The translations under genes and the position numbers were made by a program. DNA of 64,000 nt from Agrypnia vestita (taxonomy: Eukaryota; Arthropoda; Insecta; Trichoptera; Phryganeidae), in contig JADDOH010005094.1 of assembly GCA_016648135.1 (NCBI GenBank), forward strand, positions 1 to 64,000. Direction: 5' to 3'. Below are positions 10,928 to 21,284 of this stretch, one piece after another; position 1 is the stretch's first letter; each line of letters opens with the position of its first letter. The notes under the pieces were generated by a model. It made no database searches. It saw only the letters and a list, made by a program, of their open reading frames with translations, and had not been told where the DNA came from.

Positions 10928-11033
10928 CTGGCATGTACTTGGTGGAGCTCCACACGAGCACCACCATGCCGGTGTGGTGGTAGACGTGCAGGAAGGTGAT
11001 TTGGTTATTCTTTTTCCGAAACACGAAAAACAC
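10928..11033 (-). CDS. ELOVL-type fatty acid elongase, exon with HxxHH box
   Basis: Internal exon of a very-long-chain fatty acid elongase, the ER-membrane condensing enzyme of acyl chain elongation. The 106-bp exon opens in phase 0 after a CAG acceptor (11034-11036) and ends one base into a codon before GTAAAAG (10921-10927). It encodes VFFVFRKKNNQITFLHVYHH followed by TGMVVLVWSSTKYMP. The catalytic histidine box HVYHH (HxxHH) and the preceding FxxRKKxxQxxFLH are diagnostic of the family. It follows the exon at 14857-14994 in frame. The next exon, which should encode the C-terminal membrane segments, is not visible between 1 and 10927, so the gene probably continues beyond the left edge. Confidence 0.92.
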
Positions 11034-12176
11034 CTGCAAATATTATTTCATTCATTAACATTTCGGAGTTAAAGAGCTATAACTTGCATTCAAAATCACT
11101 GATTCATTTTATTTTAATCAGTACACCGAGGCCAATTAAAAAATCAATCAAATACAATTATGTTTCATGGTCAAATGTTTAACGTTGGACACAAATCCAT
11201 GATTAAATGATTATTTTACCAAGTAAATTTTGATTTTGGTATCTATTTATATATATATATTTTTTTTAACAAACGGACCATTAACAGCTCTTTGTTGTTG
11301 ACCCTGATAGGTGGTCTTAGAGTGACAGTAGAGTAAACAATATAAATATTTCATGAGGATTTTGAAGATGACATGATATCACACCACACCTTTTTGATAA
11401 AATTAACTAAGAATAAGATTTTAATGATAAAGAGATTATAAATAATGTTTTTATGGTACAGAAATTTTAAAAATTAAAATGTTTTATGAAGTAACTGCTC
11501 AGATTGAATCTTTTCTACTAACACAAATACTGAAACTAAACACATGAAAAAATTACACCATTTTGTGAAAATCACATACATATGTATATATTATGGCTTC
11601 ACTGGGTGACGAACCCACAATCCCCGGTATGAGAAACCAGCGTCGTGCCCACTGAATGGTAAGGGCTATATAGCAAGGGGTATAAAAGCAAATACATGTT
11701 CGAAAAATCCTATCTGTGTATTCTCTAGATAACAATACCGTTTATAATAGACGGTACGTACTTATTTATTAAAGTTTCAATGTAAAATGTCAAGACATCT
11801 GTGTAATGTCAATATTTCTATCATTGTACCGGAAATTTTGAACATTTTGCATAAGAATTATTAAATGTGTGTAAAACAAACTGATTTTTAATATTTTTTA
11901 AAGTAATATTGCTATAGTATTATATTTTATAGTATAATATTCAATACATCAAAATTGACAAACCAATGACAATAGATCCGATTACATTTCAATTTTATTC
12001 AATTTCAATTTTTATTTATTACATAATATGTACATTACAAACTTTATGTTTAATGCATACATATTATGAATTTATACACATATATATACATACACACATA
12101 TACATACCCATATACATATTGTATATTAAAATAACAATTTATTATTAACTAATTAAAAGTGACCTGTACAATCTGG
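11034..12176. other. Intron sequence of the elongase gene
   Basis: AT-rich intron. Apart from the tRNA-like copy at 11588-11685 and a TA/CA-rich run around 12070-12120, no feature is supported. Confidence 0.5.
11588..11685 (-). repeat. tRNA-like sequence related to SINE S2
   Basis: On the minus strand: TTCAGTGGGCACGACGCTGG, TTTCTCATACCGGGGATTGT, then GGGTTCGTCACCCAGTG. The A-box-like and B-box-like parts are spaced as in tRNA, and the order matches the S2 head at 5507-5575. The SINE body is not evident. Confidence 0.5.
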
Positions 12177-12413
12177 TCAGAGGTGTAGGAGAATCCTGCT
12201 TCGGAAAACCCCCTCAGACACATGGAATATATCAATATCCAAAGCGATTTTGTTCAGCATAGCTGTAGCTTTTCCAACAGGCATAACCATCGGCAGGTTG
12301 GTCCTGTATATTGGAATGTGAAACAATCTATGCTGACGATGTCTAAGGTAATTATCAGGAACATACAAACCAATGCTCTGCATATACATATACTTAAAAT
12401 AATAATAAAATAA
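12177..12413 (-). pseudogene. LINE reverse transcriptase, C-terminal fragment
   Basis: One open frame on the minus strand encodes LYVPDNYLRHRQHRLFHIPI and continues with YRTNLPMVMPVGKATAMLN and DIDIFHVSE before a stop. This is the pattern at the very end of Jockey/CR1-type LINE ORF2 proteins (RHxxLFxIPxxRTxxxxxxP, LNxxxxxxDIF). The rest of ORF2 is missing, so it is a 5'-truncated copy in the elongase intron. Confidence 0.55.
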
Positions 12414-12658
12414 CAATCATTATTAGAGGAGGTACAAAAACAAGTACTGTATACTTGTGCTGCAAATAAATGAAAGGTATCCTTCAATTGAAACCAAATG
12501 CCGCATTGGAAATACCTTTATTCGCATGAAAAGGGTTGCAGTCAAGCTCTCAACCTTGGATTGTTTTCAACATGTTTCAATGCCCTCAACATGCCCTCAT
12601 GTTTCAACATAGAGTGGAAACATGAGGGCTTATCAAAAAATTGATTATCAATTAAATA

Positions 12659-13208
12659 AAATAACTATGAATAGAACACAACGTTGTTTACATGATTGGC
12701 AGTTCCCACAGTTAATTTTATTGCCAATCATGCTATATAGGACAAACCGGAAGAAAAATAAAAACGCGAATAGATGAACATTTTAAAGGGATAAAAAATT
12801 TCAATATTAATTCAGAGATGGCAGACCATGTGAGATCAGAGGGACATCACTTCAAGTATGATAACGTGGAGGTGTTGCATGTATGCAAAAAAGGAAAGAA
12901 ATTGGACATTTTGGAAAATATAGAAATTCATCGAAATAATGATAAGGCCTTAAACATACAAACACCACTTATTACATCCCCCCTTCTTACCATACTAGCC
13001 CCTCCCAGCAACCACTTTCACTTTCCGCCTGCCCCTCCCCCACTCCTGACAACTCCCGCCCCTATGTAGTAGATAAAATGTCTTCTAGTCTTAAGTTAGT
13101 ATATTACTGAAGATGATGCAGTAAGCATCGAAAACGTTTTAATTAATTTATTTAATTAAACTGTCATTGTGTGAAGTAAACAACGTTGTGTTCTATTCAT
13201 AGTTATTT
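12659..13208 (+). mobile_element. Penelope-like element fragment between 33-bp inverted repeats
   Basis: The coding part (about 12720-13000) gives CYIGQTGRKIKTRIDEHFKG, then MADHVRSEGHHFKYDNVEVL, KKLDILENIEI and LNIQTPL. The CYIGQTGR and R-EH motifs are the start of a PLE GIY-YIG nuclease, with the usual AxH..GHxF and LExxEI following. The RT domain is absent. A perfect 33-bp inverted repeat (12659-12691, 13176-13208; AATAACTATGAATAGAACAC...) brackets it, as expected of PLE terminal repeats in opposite orientation. Confidence 0.72.
13098..13152 (+). ncRNA. Hammerhead-ribozyme-like motif (d)
   Basis: CTGAAGA at 13107-13113, extra T, stem II GATGC/GCATC around AGTAA, GAAA at 13130-13133, then ACGTTT. 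AACGTT is self-complementary (stem III). Stem I can form from ATTA before the core and TAAT after the cleavage-type site. It sits in the right terminal part of the PLE fragment. Confidence 0.5.
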
Positions 13209-13213
13209 ACAAT

Positions 13214-14856
13214 GAACTTCCACAAAGTTAATCACGAAAATTTCGAAATATGATTATCAATTATCAAAAAATTGATTATCACTTATCAAAAAAGGCGACT
13301 CAAGGCATTCGAGTTGTGGATCTCCAGAAGAATACTTAAAATAAGCTTTACCATTACCATTACACCATTACCCTCAAAATATAATAATAAAAAAATAAAA
13401 TTAAAATGAAAAAAATAGTATATGTAAGCCGTGCGTACGAGGCATATTGTTTCGTTGTGTTGGTGTTTATACCTGTATACCTGTAAACACCAAGAAATCG
13501 AGACTATTATATACAGAATTTAACAAAAATAACACAACTTTCTTAAAATATGGACACATTTTTAAATGCCCCCGATGTTTGTAGTTGGATTTTCAGCGGA
13601 ATTTCAAGTTCATCAGAGTTTAATTTAATATTGAAATGTTCACCTTGTAACAAATGACGACTGATAAATTTTGTGAAAATATTCCTTATGAGATAAATAT
13701 GCAATTTCAATAACGCGGCAACCTTCCTTAAATTTATACGTTTATGTCATTTTTTTATATGACGTACGAGTTCAATCGATCAAAACTCCAATAAAGAGTC
13801 CAAAGAGTCGGGGATCGTCCCAAAACACGGCAAATTGGTTTTAAATAGTAAATACATATTATCTGTCTCTTCTCCACAGCTTCTTCGTATCGTCGCGCGT
13901 AAAGTTTAGAAATAAAATGCAGTTTGTGCTTGAATATTCATTTGCTTAACAAAATCACATTTACCAACTCTTCTCCTCTCCTCTCAATATTTCCGTTACA
14001 ACCGCCCTTCCACCTTACACCTGTAACTCCGGCTCGTTTTGTTATATCTAAGCCATATTTTCTATATTTTAATGTATTGGTTTATTACTTCACCTGTCGA
14101 TGAGAGGTTCTGTCACATCACACCAGCACTCTCGAAACTCGAATTGTATAATTTAAAATGAATTGAACTCGCGTAGAGTAATAACATTAAGTTCCTACTA
14201 AGATAATATTAAGATTTTGACTTTAATTAAGATCACTTTTATTATGGCTTTTGCTTCGAACGGTTGAGTTTACTCGTCAATTTAGGGCAGGATTCAAGAT
14301 AAAAGCTAAAAGGCCTTGAGAATGAGTAATTTTATTTACTCAAAACGTCAAGAATGTAAAAGCTCTTTTCGGGGCTATTTGACGCAGGTTTTCCCGAGAT
14401 GACGAGAATTTTTCTCTATAAAAATCTACACTGTTGACGTTTTGAAATTGACACGTTTGACCCAAATTTTGCATACTTAGCCTTTAGGACCCTACGGAAA
14501 AATAAGGCACATTTCCCTATCCCGCTTTACACTACTCCCGCCCCAGACATTAATATAATACACTCCAAATTAAATTGAATACGAATTTAGATTAATTCCA
14601 AATTGTAGAACGATTCCACTCCCCCTCCCCTTCACTGTACCTCAGTGCTCTGAATGTTTGATGATCCTGCCTCATAATTGATTAGCTTGGCGTTTTAGGA
14701 TTTAAATTTATATTGTTACAACAGTCGTTCATAATTGATAATAACAGTTAAAATATTTCAAGATATTGTTGTGTTATTGAAATTGTGAATACTCCATATT
14801 AATAAAGAAATAGTAACAATTTAGTAACATTTAAGAATTTTGTATGTACAACTTAC
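13214..14856. other. Intron sequence of the elongase gene
   Basis: The repeated TTGATTATCA motif (12640, 13250-13280) links the start of this stretch to sequence before the PLE fragment. The rest is AT-rich with no supported feature. Confidence 0.45.
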
Positions 14857-14994
14857 CGTATCCAATAAGTCCGTAATCTTAATCCACATATAGAGGTAGA
14901 CGATTCCTGCAATATCGATAGCTCTCTTATCGTTCGTGAAGTCCACCGGCTCGCACACCAGCCTGTAGCGACCGCCCCACGCCAGTTTCAGTGA
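14857..14994 (-). CDS. ELOVL-type fatty acid elongase, internal exon
   Basis: Exactly 46 codons in phase 0, between a CAG acceptor (14995-14997) and a GTAAGT donor (14851-14856). It encodes SLKLAWGGRYRLVCEPVDFT, then NDKRAIDIAGIVYLYMWIKI and TDLLDT. The cysteine-proline motif CEPVDF and KITDLLDT, which runs directly into VFFVFRKK of the next exon, are the conserved segment before the histidine box in ELOVL proteins. YLYMWIK is part of a membrane helix. Phase and protein order join it to both neighbouring exons. Confidence 0.92.
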
Positions 14995-15324
14995 CTGAAA
15001 AAATATTCAAATATTACTCAATTACAAATGAAAGCGGTAACAATAAAAATATAATATGTAGTACCAGTGTATGATATGGAGCTTACTAAACTAAATTAAA
15101 CTAAGTGGACTACTAGACCCACTAACCTAAAAATCAGTATCACCACTTAACAAACATCTGAGTAAATCAAGGAATTCATTCAAATAAGTAATAATTAATT
15201 TTTTCGCTTAGTTAATTGATATTGAATTAATACAGATAAAAAGGGTTATTTTATTATTATCTGATGAATTTTTGTATGAAAAAATTGATTTCATTATTTG
15301 TTTATATCTACTTATATTCATTCA

Positions 15325-15358
15325 TTACACCTACATGTTTCGGGAAAACATTTCCATC
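15325..15358 (-). ncRNA. Hammerhead-like remnant (inverted partner of c)
   Basis: On the minus strand: GATGGAAATGTTTTCCCGAA followed by ACATGTAGGTGTAATG. It matches the 15690-15722 motif in stem II, GAAAC, ACATGT stem III and the GTA site with GGTGT. The CTG of the core is lost, so it would be inactive. Confidence 0.4.
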
Positions 15359-15681
15359 GTTTTTATCATGGGTTTTCTGAATTCGCACATCATTTATTAG
15401 AAAATGATCACGGTTTTGATAAATATTTGGGACTTTCTATTTTACACGTAAATAATTTTGGTCTGAAGTTGAATAATTTAGAATCATTAGAAATTAGTAA
15501 AGCATGTAAAAGTAAACAAAATATTATTATTAATCAATTAAATTTAACTTCTAGTCCAATTCTTAATTTTTTCCAATAATTTTGTGTAATCAATCAAGAA
15601 CTTCAGCAATAATATTTTAAAATAATTTAGAAAAACAAAAAACAAAACACACGTTCATTTCGATATTTTGACACTTATAAA

Positions 15682-15720
15682 ACACCCTGATGGAAAGGTT
15701 TTTCCGAAACATGTAGGTGT
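15682..15720 (+). ncRNA. Hammerhead-ribozyme-like motif (c), core-deleted
   Basis: A perfect 5-bp stem I pairs ACACC (15682-15686) with GGTGT (15716-15720). Between them lie CTGATG, a GGAAA/TTTCC stem II, GAAAC (15706-15710) and ATGTA, with ACATGT as a palindromic stem III and GTA as the cleavage-type site. The core lacks the final A of CTGATGA, so activity is doubtful, but the stem I match argues strongly for a hammerhead origin. Confidence 0.55.
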
Positions 15721-15730
15721 AATTAATGAA

Positions 15731-16332
15731 TATTAGTCGATGTAAAAAAAAATAATAACTTTTTTTTTAAATGTCAATCTACAAAGTTGCTCAACCAACT
15801 GAAAAAATAAAAATATTTTTATATAGTTTAAACCATACACCTGCAAATAAGCTACATGTTACATACGCCAGATGAATACGAGACTGCAAATTAAAAATGC
15901 TTTTATTCTAATATTCTGTCGGTTCAGTAACAACATTGAGAAATTTATACAAAAATTGAAACCGTTATAAATGTCGTGATAGAATAAATTTTACCTAGGA
16001 TTTAGTGGGTATTGAAATCTATTTAGCTTTACATTCGAACATTGATTTTTTTTAAATTTCATGTCCATCATTATAAAAATTTCAAAACGCACCCGCTGAC
16101 TACTTTTATACTAACGCTATTGATCGGTTAAATATAAAAACCGGTAATATTTTTATGCAAAGTTTAAGGATCTAGTCTGTGAGTTATTTTAAGTATTATG
16201 TTAATAAGAAAATTATCGTCTATATAGTGAATATTTAAGAAAAATGATAATAAAATAAATCTGTTCCATTAGAGGTAAGTTTTTACCTATCTATTATTAG
16301 AAAAAAATGTAAAAATAGAAAAGATGTAAGAT
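15731..16332. other. Intron sequence, no feature seen
   Basis: AT-rich; no supported feature. Confidence 0.4.
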
Positions 16333-16421
16333 ATTTAAGAATAAATTAAATACTATGTTTTAAACCACTTTATTTGTGTAATAAAGTGGTTTAAAACATA
16401 GTATTTAATTTATTCTTAAAT
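16333..16421. repeat. Perfect 42-bp inverted repeat with 5-bp loop
   Basis: The arm at 16333-16374 (ATTTAAGAATAAATTAAATA... to ACTTTATT) is repeated exactly inverted at 16380-16421, with loop TGTGT. There are no mismatches. It could be a young foldback sequence or a small-RNA precursor; nothing here decides between them. Confidence 0.9.
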
Positions 16422-16672
16422 GTCTTATAATGTTAAGCCACAAAGTGTTTCTTGCTTTGAAAAAAAAAAAATTATTTATACAATTTAATCCTATTTTAAG
16501 TATAATTAGTATAACATAGAGTAAAAATAATAATGAGTTATATAATAATACAGCAACAATTATAAAAATTAAATACATATAATTTTTTTAACGATGTTTA
16601 TTCGGTGGGTACACCGGTTAAATTTGCAATGAAAAGTGGGATAGAAAATTTCGTAACACTCATTACAATATA

Positions 16673-16985
16673 CTAGCTGTGCCCGCGCGACTTCGCACGC
16701 GTAGATTTTTAGTACCTACACTGTTTGGATCGTCAAAGAACTTTCGCGAACCTTTTAGAATATTCTACTTCCAAAACTTTCAAGAAATTTATGGAATGTA
16801 CAGGAACCTTCAAGACACACCGACACATTCCGCCACTCAGTTTAGAACCTTATAGAACTTTAGGGAATTTTCTAGAACCTTCTCCTTCCAGAACTTTCTA
16901 GAGCAGGTTTTTCCGGAACCTTTTAGACTCACCGACACAGTCGGCGCGCCTATTTTGAAACGATCTGAAGCATTTGCGGCCTTCC
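16673..16985 (-). mobile_element. Helitron family 1, 3'-terminal fragment
   Basis: On the minus strand it ends TCTACGCGTGCGAAGTCGCG, CGGGCACAGCTAG. The body repeats TTCTAGAA and GAAGGTTC segments, as at 36696-37190. Homology stops at the CGCAAATGC side (about 16985), so the 5' half is missing and a fragment of the TA-flanked MITE family follows. Confidence 0.65.
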
Positions 16986-17014
16986 AATTTGAAAAAAAAA
17001 TTAAAAATTTGAAA

Positions 17015-17197
17015 AAACCAAAATTATACTTCAATTATTATTATTTTTTAACGAAAATTTCTTCTTGATTGTCGCCACGAGTCTGCTTGCAAAATTTCAG
17101 CTCGATTGGATTACGGGAAAAGGGTTAAAAATCGATCCAAAGTTTTTTTGGCAGACAAGCCGACAAGCAGACGCTAGGAGTTAAAAGAAAGAGAGTA
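17015..17197 (-). mobile_element. TA-flanked MITE family, partial copy
   Basis: Read on the minus strand: TTTACTCTCTTTC, the GCGTCTGCTTGTC segment, TTAACCCTTTTCCCGTAATC and GCTGAAATTTTGCAAGC, matching the element at 60212-60690. The distal half is absent. Confidence 0.55.
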
Positions 17198-17247
17198 AAT
17201 AAAAGTAGTTAATATAACGTTCTTTTATTTTTTTATTTATTTTAAAA

Positions 17248-17312
17248 TAGAGATGTTTTGATGTCATTAGCAACTATGCAGTGCTGCTGTGCTACATTGT
17301 GACATAATATGT
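17248..17312 (-). repeat. Short repeat shared with 20665-20735
   Basis: The TGATGTCATTAGCAACTATG / GTGCTGCTGTGCTACATTGT segment recurs inverted at 20665-20735 (ACAATGTAGCACAGCAGCAT). Not classified. Confidence 0.5.
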
Positions 17313-17329
17313 AGTATGTGTAAGCCGTA

Positions 17330-17940
17330 CGTAGGGTAAGGTGCCTTAAGAGTGCGCGGTTTTAAGAGATATGAGCAAAGTGCGAAAAAAAACCTCGATA
17401 TTCTAATCAAAACCCTTTTAATATTTATTTGTATTCTTAGTCTTCTTACTAAACTTAAAAAATACAACAGAAATAGTAAAATTTAGGATTATATAGGAGA
17501 TAGGATAATATAGGAGAATATAATCATAATTAACAGTGAAGTAGAATGCGTACTCTTTGGACAGTAGTCTCCCAAGAGTGCGCGTTCTACTTCATTGTAA
17601 CATAATCTGTAAAACATTGAGTTCATAGTTTAAATTTATTTGACCAATTCTTTTTCTGTTTCTTCAGAAAATGTAGGCCCGTATCTGCCAAGGAATGTGA
17701 CAGGTGCAGCTCTATGCGTTTTCTCAAACTTGATAACGCCATACTTAATAATTCAGCCACACATCTCTTATTCTTCCCCTTCCCTACCATTTTGCGAGCA
17801 ATTTCAAGATCAAATATTTTGTCTGCTCGTTTCTCATGGTCTTGATTCCATTTGCAACAAAAAGAAACATTAATTATTTTAAAGTTCCGCAAAAGTACGC
17901 ATACGCACTCTTGCTGTGCGCACTCTTGTTACCGACACCA
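17330..17940 (-). pseudogene. Remnant of a DNA transposon with pipsqueak-type HTH
   Basis: On the minus strand, one frame gives EIARKMVGKGKNKRCVAE and, after a frame change, KYGVIKFEKTHRAAPVTFLG followed by RYGPTFSEETEKELV. The LGRYGPxFSEExEKELV segment is typical of the region after the pipsqueak-type helix-turn-helix in pogo/Tigger-like transposases. GGTAAxxxGAGTGCGC-type sequences occur at both sides (17336-17360, and 17910-17933 inverted), consistent with decayed terminal repeats. No DDE domain is present. Confidence 0.45.
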
Positions 17941-18401
17941 TGATTTCAAATAGCCGCACTGGTAACGCCATCTAGTTGACACCGGCATGAATGAATTCTA
18001 TCAGTTGTTTTCCAAGAAAGTATTTTCACCAAACTCCACACAAAATTCTAGTTCCTTTTTAAAACCAATACGTCACACACGTTGCAAAACACAAAAACAT
18101 TTTATCGAAAGTATTAGATTTCAAAAACTGGTGTTTACGGATATAAAAACCAACACAAGGAAACAATGTGCGTCGTACGCACGGTTTACACTTACTAATT
18201 CGATTGTCTTTCTTAAATGGAAAGACACATACATTGATTTTTTTAAGAGAAAATATATTTTTTTTAAATTCAAAAATATTTCAGTTGTTGATTGATTTTA
18301 GTTTTGGTCTCCATATAATACATGCAGTCATCAATCTCATGCTCCGTGGTAGTAATCAGAAAATTCTTTATTAATTTTAATCTTATAGGCACGCGTTTAG
18401 C

Positions 18402-19024
18402 TGTTGTCACTGCGACAGGATAACTATGGAAAATATTTATAATTTATATTACAATAAATATTAATGAAGAATACATTAGAATAAATATTAATAAAGAATA
18501 CGAGGTGGTAAAAGAGATAAGTTACAGAATCTGTCGATGACAATAATAAAATCGTAAACACTAGAAAATAAAAGAAAAAAATATATAACTCGAGAATTCG
18601 AAAGACCAACGTATTGCTTATATAAAGCGGGACCAACAGCTACGCAGATTGAGTTTTGTTTTGACATTTCTTTCGGTGCGATGTCAGCCGCGGGACGATG
18701 GCCGAGGTGTCCAGTCGTAACATAATTGAAGCGACACATTTTAAGCGAATAATCAAGCGAAGTACCTAACTGGAGAAATAAAGAAGTGCAACTTCTGTGT
18801 GCGAGAATTAAATGGAATGTTCTAGCAAGTGATAAATATAGTGTTTCCCAACAATAATAAAGAGTTCATAGTCGAAAGATAAATTGCGTAATTGTGTGAC
18901 TTCGAGACTAGTGTTATATTAAATTCTTGTTAAATGACATTGTCAATTTAATAAAATATGTAATCAACAATTAATAAATCACTCATTAATTTCCCTGGGT
19001 TCTCCCCCGTTTTGTCACGTGACA
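18402..19024 (+). repeat. Candidate solo LTR
   Basis: Starts TGTTGTCAC and ends GTCACGTGACA. Inside are a TATATAAAG box (18619-18627), an AGATTGAGTTTTG segment about 25 bp later, and an AATAAA signal (18856-18861), in the order of an LTR. No target-site duplication is evident, and similar AATAAAGAATAC motifs inside (18480s) and after it (19045) blur the borders. Confidence 0.35.
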
Positions 19025-19368
19025 ATACACAAGAATAAGTATAAATAAAGAATACATAGAATAACGCTCAGCCTTTTATAATGAAGACCAGCTCAGCTTA
19101 TTCAAAAATGCTTTTAAGTTTTGCAATTTCACTTTTTTCACGGCTTAAAAAGACGTCTTGAAAAGTCGCTGAACCGGTTGCGCGCGTCACGTTTGTGTTT
19201 TCGTCAATTTCAATCAATTCGCAAGAGTATCGAGGCGATGCAAAAAGTTTTTCAGGGCGCGGACCTTTGGCCTGTTAACTCCCATACGTTAGGTGGGTTC
19301 CAACGCGAAGATGCACTAACATTGGCTTATTTACACTGCAGCTTAAGTAAGGCCATTTTATGACATGA
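19025..19368. other. Unassigned stretch with open frame 19121-19363
   Basis: An 80-codon plus-strand frame rich in Arg and Leu. It is less AT-rich than its surroundings, but I recognise no domain or splice context. Confidence 0.25.
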
Positions 19369-19381
19369 ATACTTTCTTACA

Positions 19382-19739
19382 ATTAGTGTATATTATAGAT
19401 ATCTCACAGAGACGAAACTGTATTAATTATGGGAAAGTAGGTATAGAAGTCATTTTGGGTGTACACAGGACTTATGACCTGTCTTTTTATGGTTGGCTTA
19501 AGTGATCACTTTACACAATTGTAACATTCGCCATTTCCACCCATGATAGAATATACCATGCTTATTCATTTTTTGGAAGTTGTATATATGTTCAAATTGC
19601 GTGGAAAGCTTTCATATATGAGTTGTAAGCGCCTTTTCCATGCGGCCTGTACAAAGCCATTTTCATTCCCCTAAATCCCCACAGATGTCGCTAATGAGAA
19701 AATCCACATTGATTTTTTATGGAATTTTGAGAGCAATAT
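19382..19739 (+). mobile_element. Repeat family A, young copy with 13-bp target-site duplication
   Basis: A 358-bp unit from ATTAGTGTATATTATAG to GAGAGCAATAT. It is flanked by ATACTTTCTTACA on both sides (19369-19381 and 19740-19752). By eye it is nearly identical to 23223-23584. It encodes nothing. The long duplication is unlike those of the DNA transposons in this window. Confidence 0.75.
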
Positions 19740-20029
19740 ATACTTTCTTACACTCGGTTCGAGTGGAGGGTTCATGTACAATAATCTGACCGTCGTAAAA
19801 ATAGGTCAGACTTTAATCGAATACGTCAGAAAATACAATGCAGGTTAAGTTTGTCACAGGATTGAAGACAGGTATAAGGTATAATAGTATTTTGGCCTCC
19901 TCCCAAGAGGGCTACGTAAGCGAAACGAATCGGCGCACTCAGTCAGTAGCTGGACGTCACGGCTTGTGAAGCACAAGTTCGATCTAGATGAAAAAATAGC
20001 TTACAGACTTTTCTATATTACTTCTTCTT

Positions 20030-20302
20030 CAAATGTAGTAGAAATTTTGAAATTAGAATTAAAGAACACTTAAGGTGTTTAAATAGTAATAATTATTCTG
20101 AATTTGCTAACCATCTTTTGGCTACGGGTCATTCTTTTGATATTAATAAGGGTTTACAAATTTTACATACAAATTATACAGAATCACAATTTGATAAATT
20201 AGAAATTTTGGAAATAAGAAAGAGTGTAAATAGTAAATTGAATATTATAAATAATCAGGTTCTTTTTGCAAGTAGTTATCTTTTAAATTTATTTTCATAT
20301 TA
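20030..20302 (+). pseudogene. Penelope-like element, GIY-YIG C-terminal fragment
   Basis: About 90 codons in one frame: GRNFEIRIKEHLRCLNSNNY, SEFANHLLATGHSFDINKGL, KLEILEIRKSVNSKLNIINN, then a stop after LLNLFSY. The R-KEH, SEFAxHLLxTGHSF and LExxEI pattern marks the end of the PLE GIY-YIG nuclease domain. RT and the nuclease start are missing (5' truncation). It is the best preserved of the copies related to 8230-8500, and is followed by a hammerhead-like motif at 20372. Confidence 0.75.
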
Positions 20303-20371
20303 ATTAGGTACTTTATATTATTATTTTCCATATATAACTTTTGATCTATACTTCGATTTTTAAATATTATT

Positions 20372-20422
20372 TTTGTTTTCCTGATGAAGAAGCCATTGGC
20401 TTTGAAACATGTTGATTTTTTC
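20372..20422 (+). ncRNA. Hammerhead-ribozyme-like motif (b)
   Basis: Intact CTGATGA at 20381-20387, one extra A, stem II GAAGCC/GGCTTT around ATT, GAAAC at 20404-20408, and ATGTT. ACATGT is the self-complementary stem III. Stem I is only 2 bp next to the core, though more pairing is possible further out (TTTTTG with CAATAAAAA). Confidence 0.5.
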
Positions 20423-21284
20423 AATAAAAAGTGGTTTTAAACAAAGTTAATTTATATTAATTATTTTCTATATTAATTTACGATATCTGAGTATGAAGAG
20501 CGAATCGAGATGCTATAAAAATTTTCGGTATTAAGTTCAGTAATGAAATAAGTACAGTAAGTAGCTTACAACCTAACGCTTCTTACACAGAACCATTTTA
20601 TGAGCAAAGGTTCTTATATCGGACCTACTTACTCGCCGCCGGGGTCATTTTAAAGCTACATGGCAAGCATGTTATGTCACAATGTAGCACAGCAGCATTG
20701 CAGCACTGCATGTTGCTAATGACATCAAAATGACAGCTAATTACAAATCAGACATAACAGTATATTAATGGTGATAGACACAATGTAAGTGGAATTATAT
20801 ATAGGGGTAATAAAACATAAAGCCTCGGCGCTTGGCACCGTAAGAGGACAGCGAACGTCATAACATGACCCAAACACTTCTTAAATGAAAAAAACGCTGC
20901 AGAAAAAATGCAATACAATAACACCTCGTTCATTCGAAAACCCCGGCAACTCGGGATTCTGAATAATTTTCAGCCCCTTGCGCCCTAAATCAATACATTT
21001 TAGTTCACATAATTCGGATTTTTTGAAATTTTACAAAATTGAAAAAAATATTTAAATGTTTTTTACCTGTGAGAACAACAAATATATATCAATATCGATT
21101 AATTTAGTAATAGAAATATCGCGATCTTTATAACAGATGATTTCCTGAAATATGCAAAAATAGACGTTTTTCAAAAAATTAACCTGGCTTCTTTCGTATA
21201 GAATTTCGCAATCGCAATTTTTTTCCAAGACGAATAGGAATGAGCGGATATTTTCGAGAACAAAGAGATCCTTATAATTAGCTT
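20423..21284. other. Unassigned intron stretch
   Basis: Contains the short repeat 20665-20735 shared, inverted, with 17248-17312. The rest is AT-rich; open frames here are not recognised. Confidence 0.35.

Larger units (their letters stand above)
15300..15730 (+). pseudogene. Penelope-like element, GIY-YIG C-terminal remnant
   Basis: The open frame 15298-15579 reads HGFSEFAHHLLENDHGFDKY, ILHVNNFGLKLNNLESLEIS and IINQLNLTSSPILNFF, the conserved tail of PLE proteins (SxFAxHLL, H-F, ILH, LExxEI, LNxQ-type end). Only the end of the nuclease region is intact. Hammerhead-like remnants bracket it in opposite orientation (15325-15358 minus, 15682-15720 plus), suggesting terminal repeats. Confidence 0.68.
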
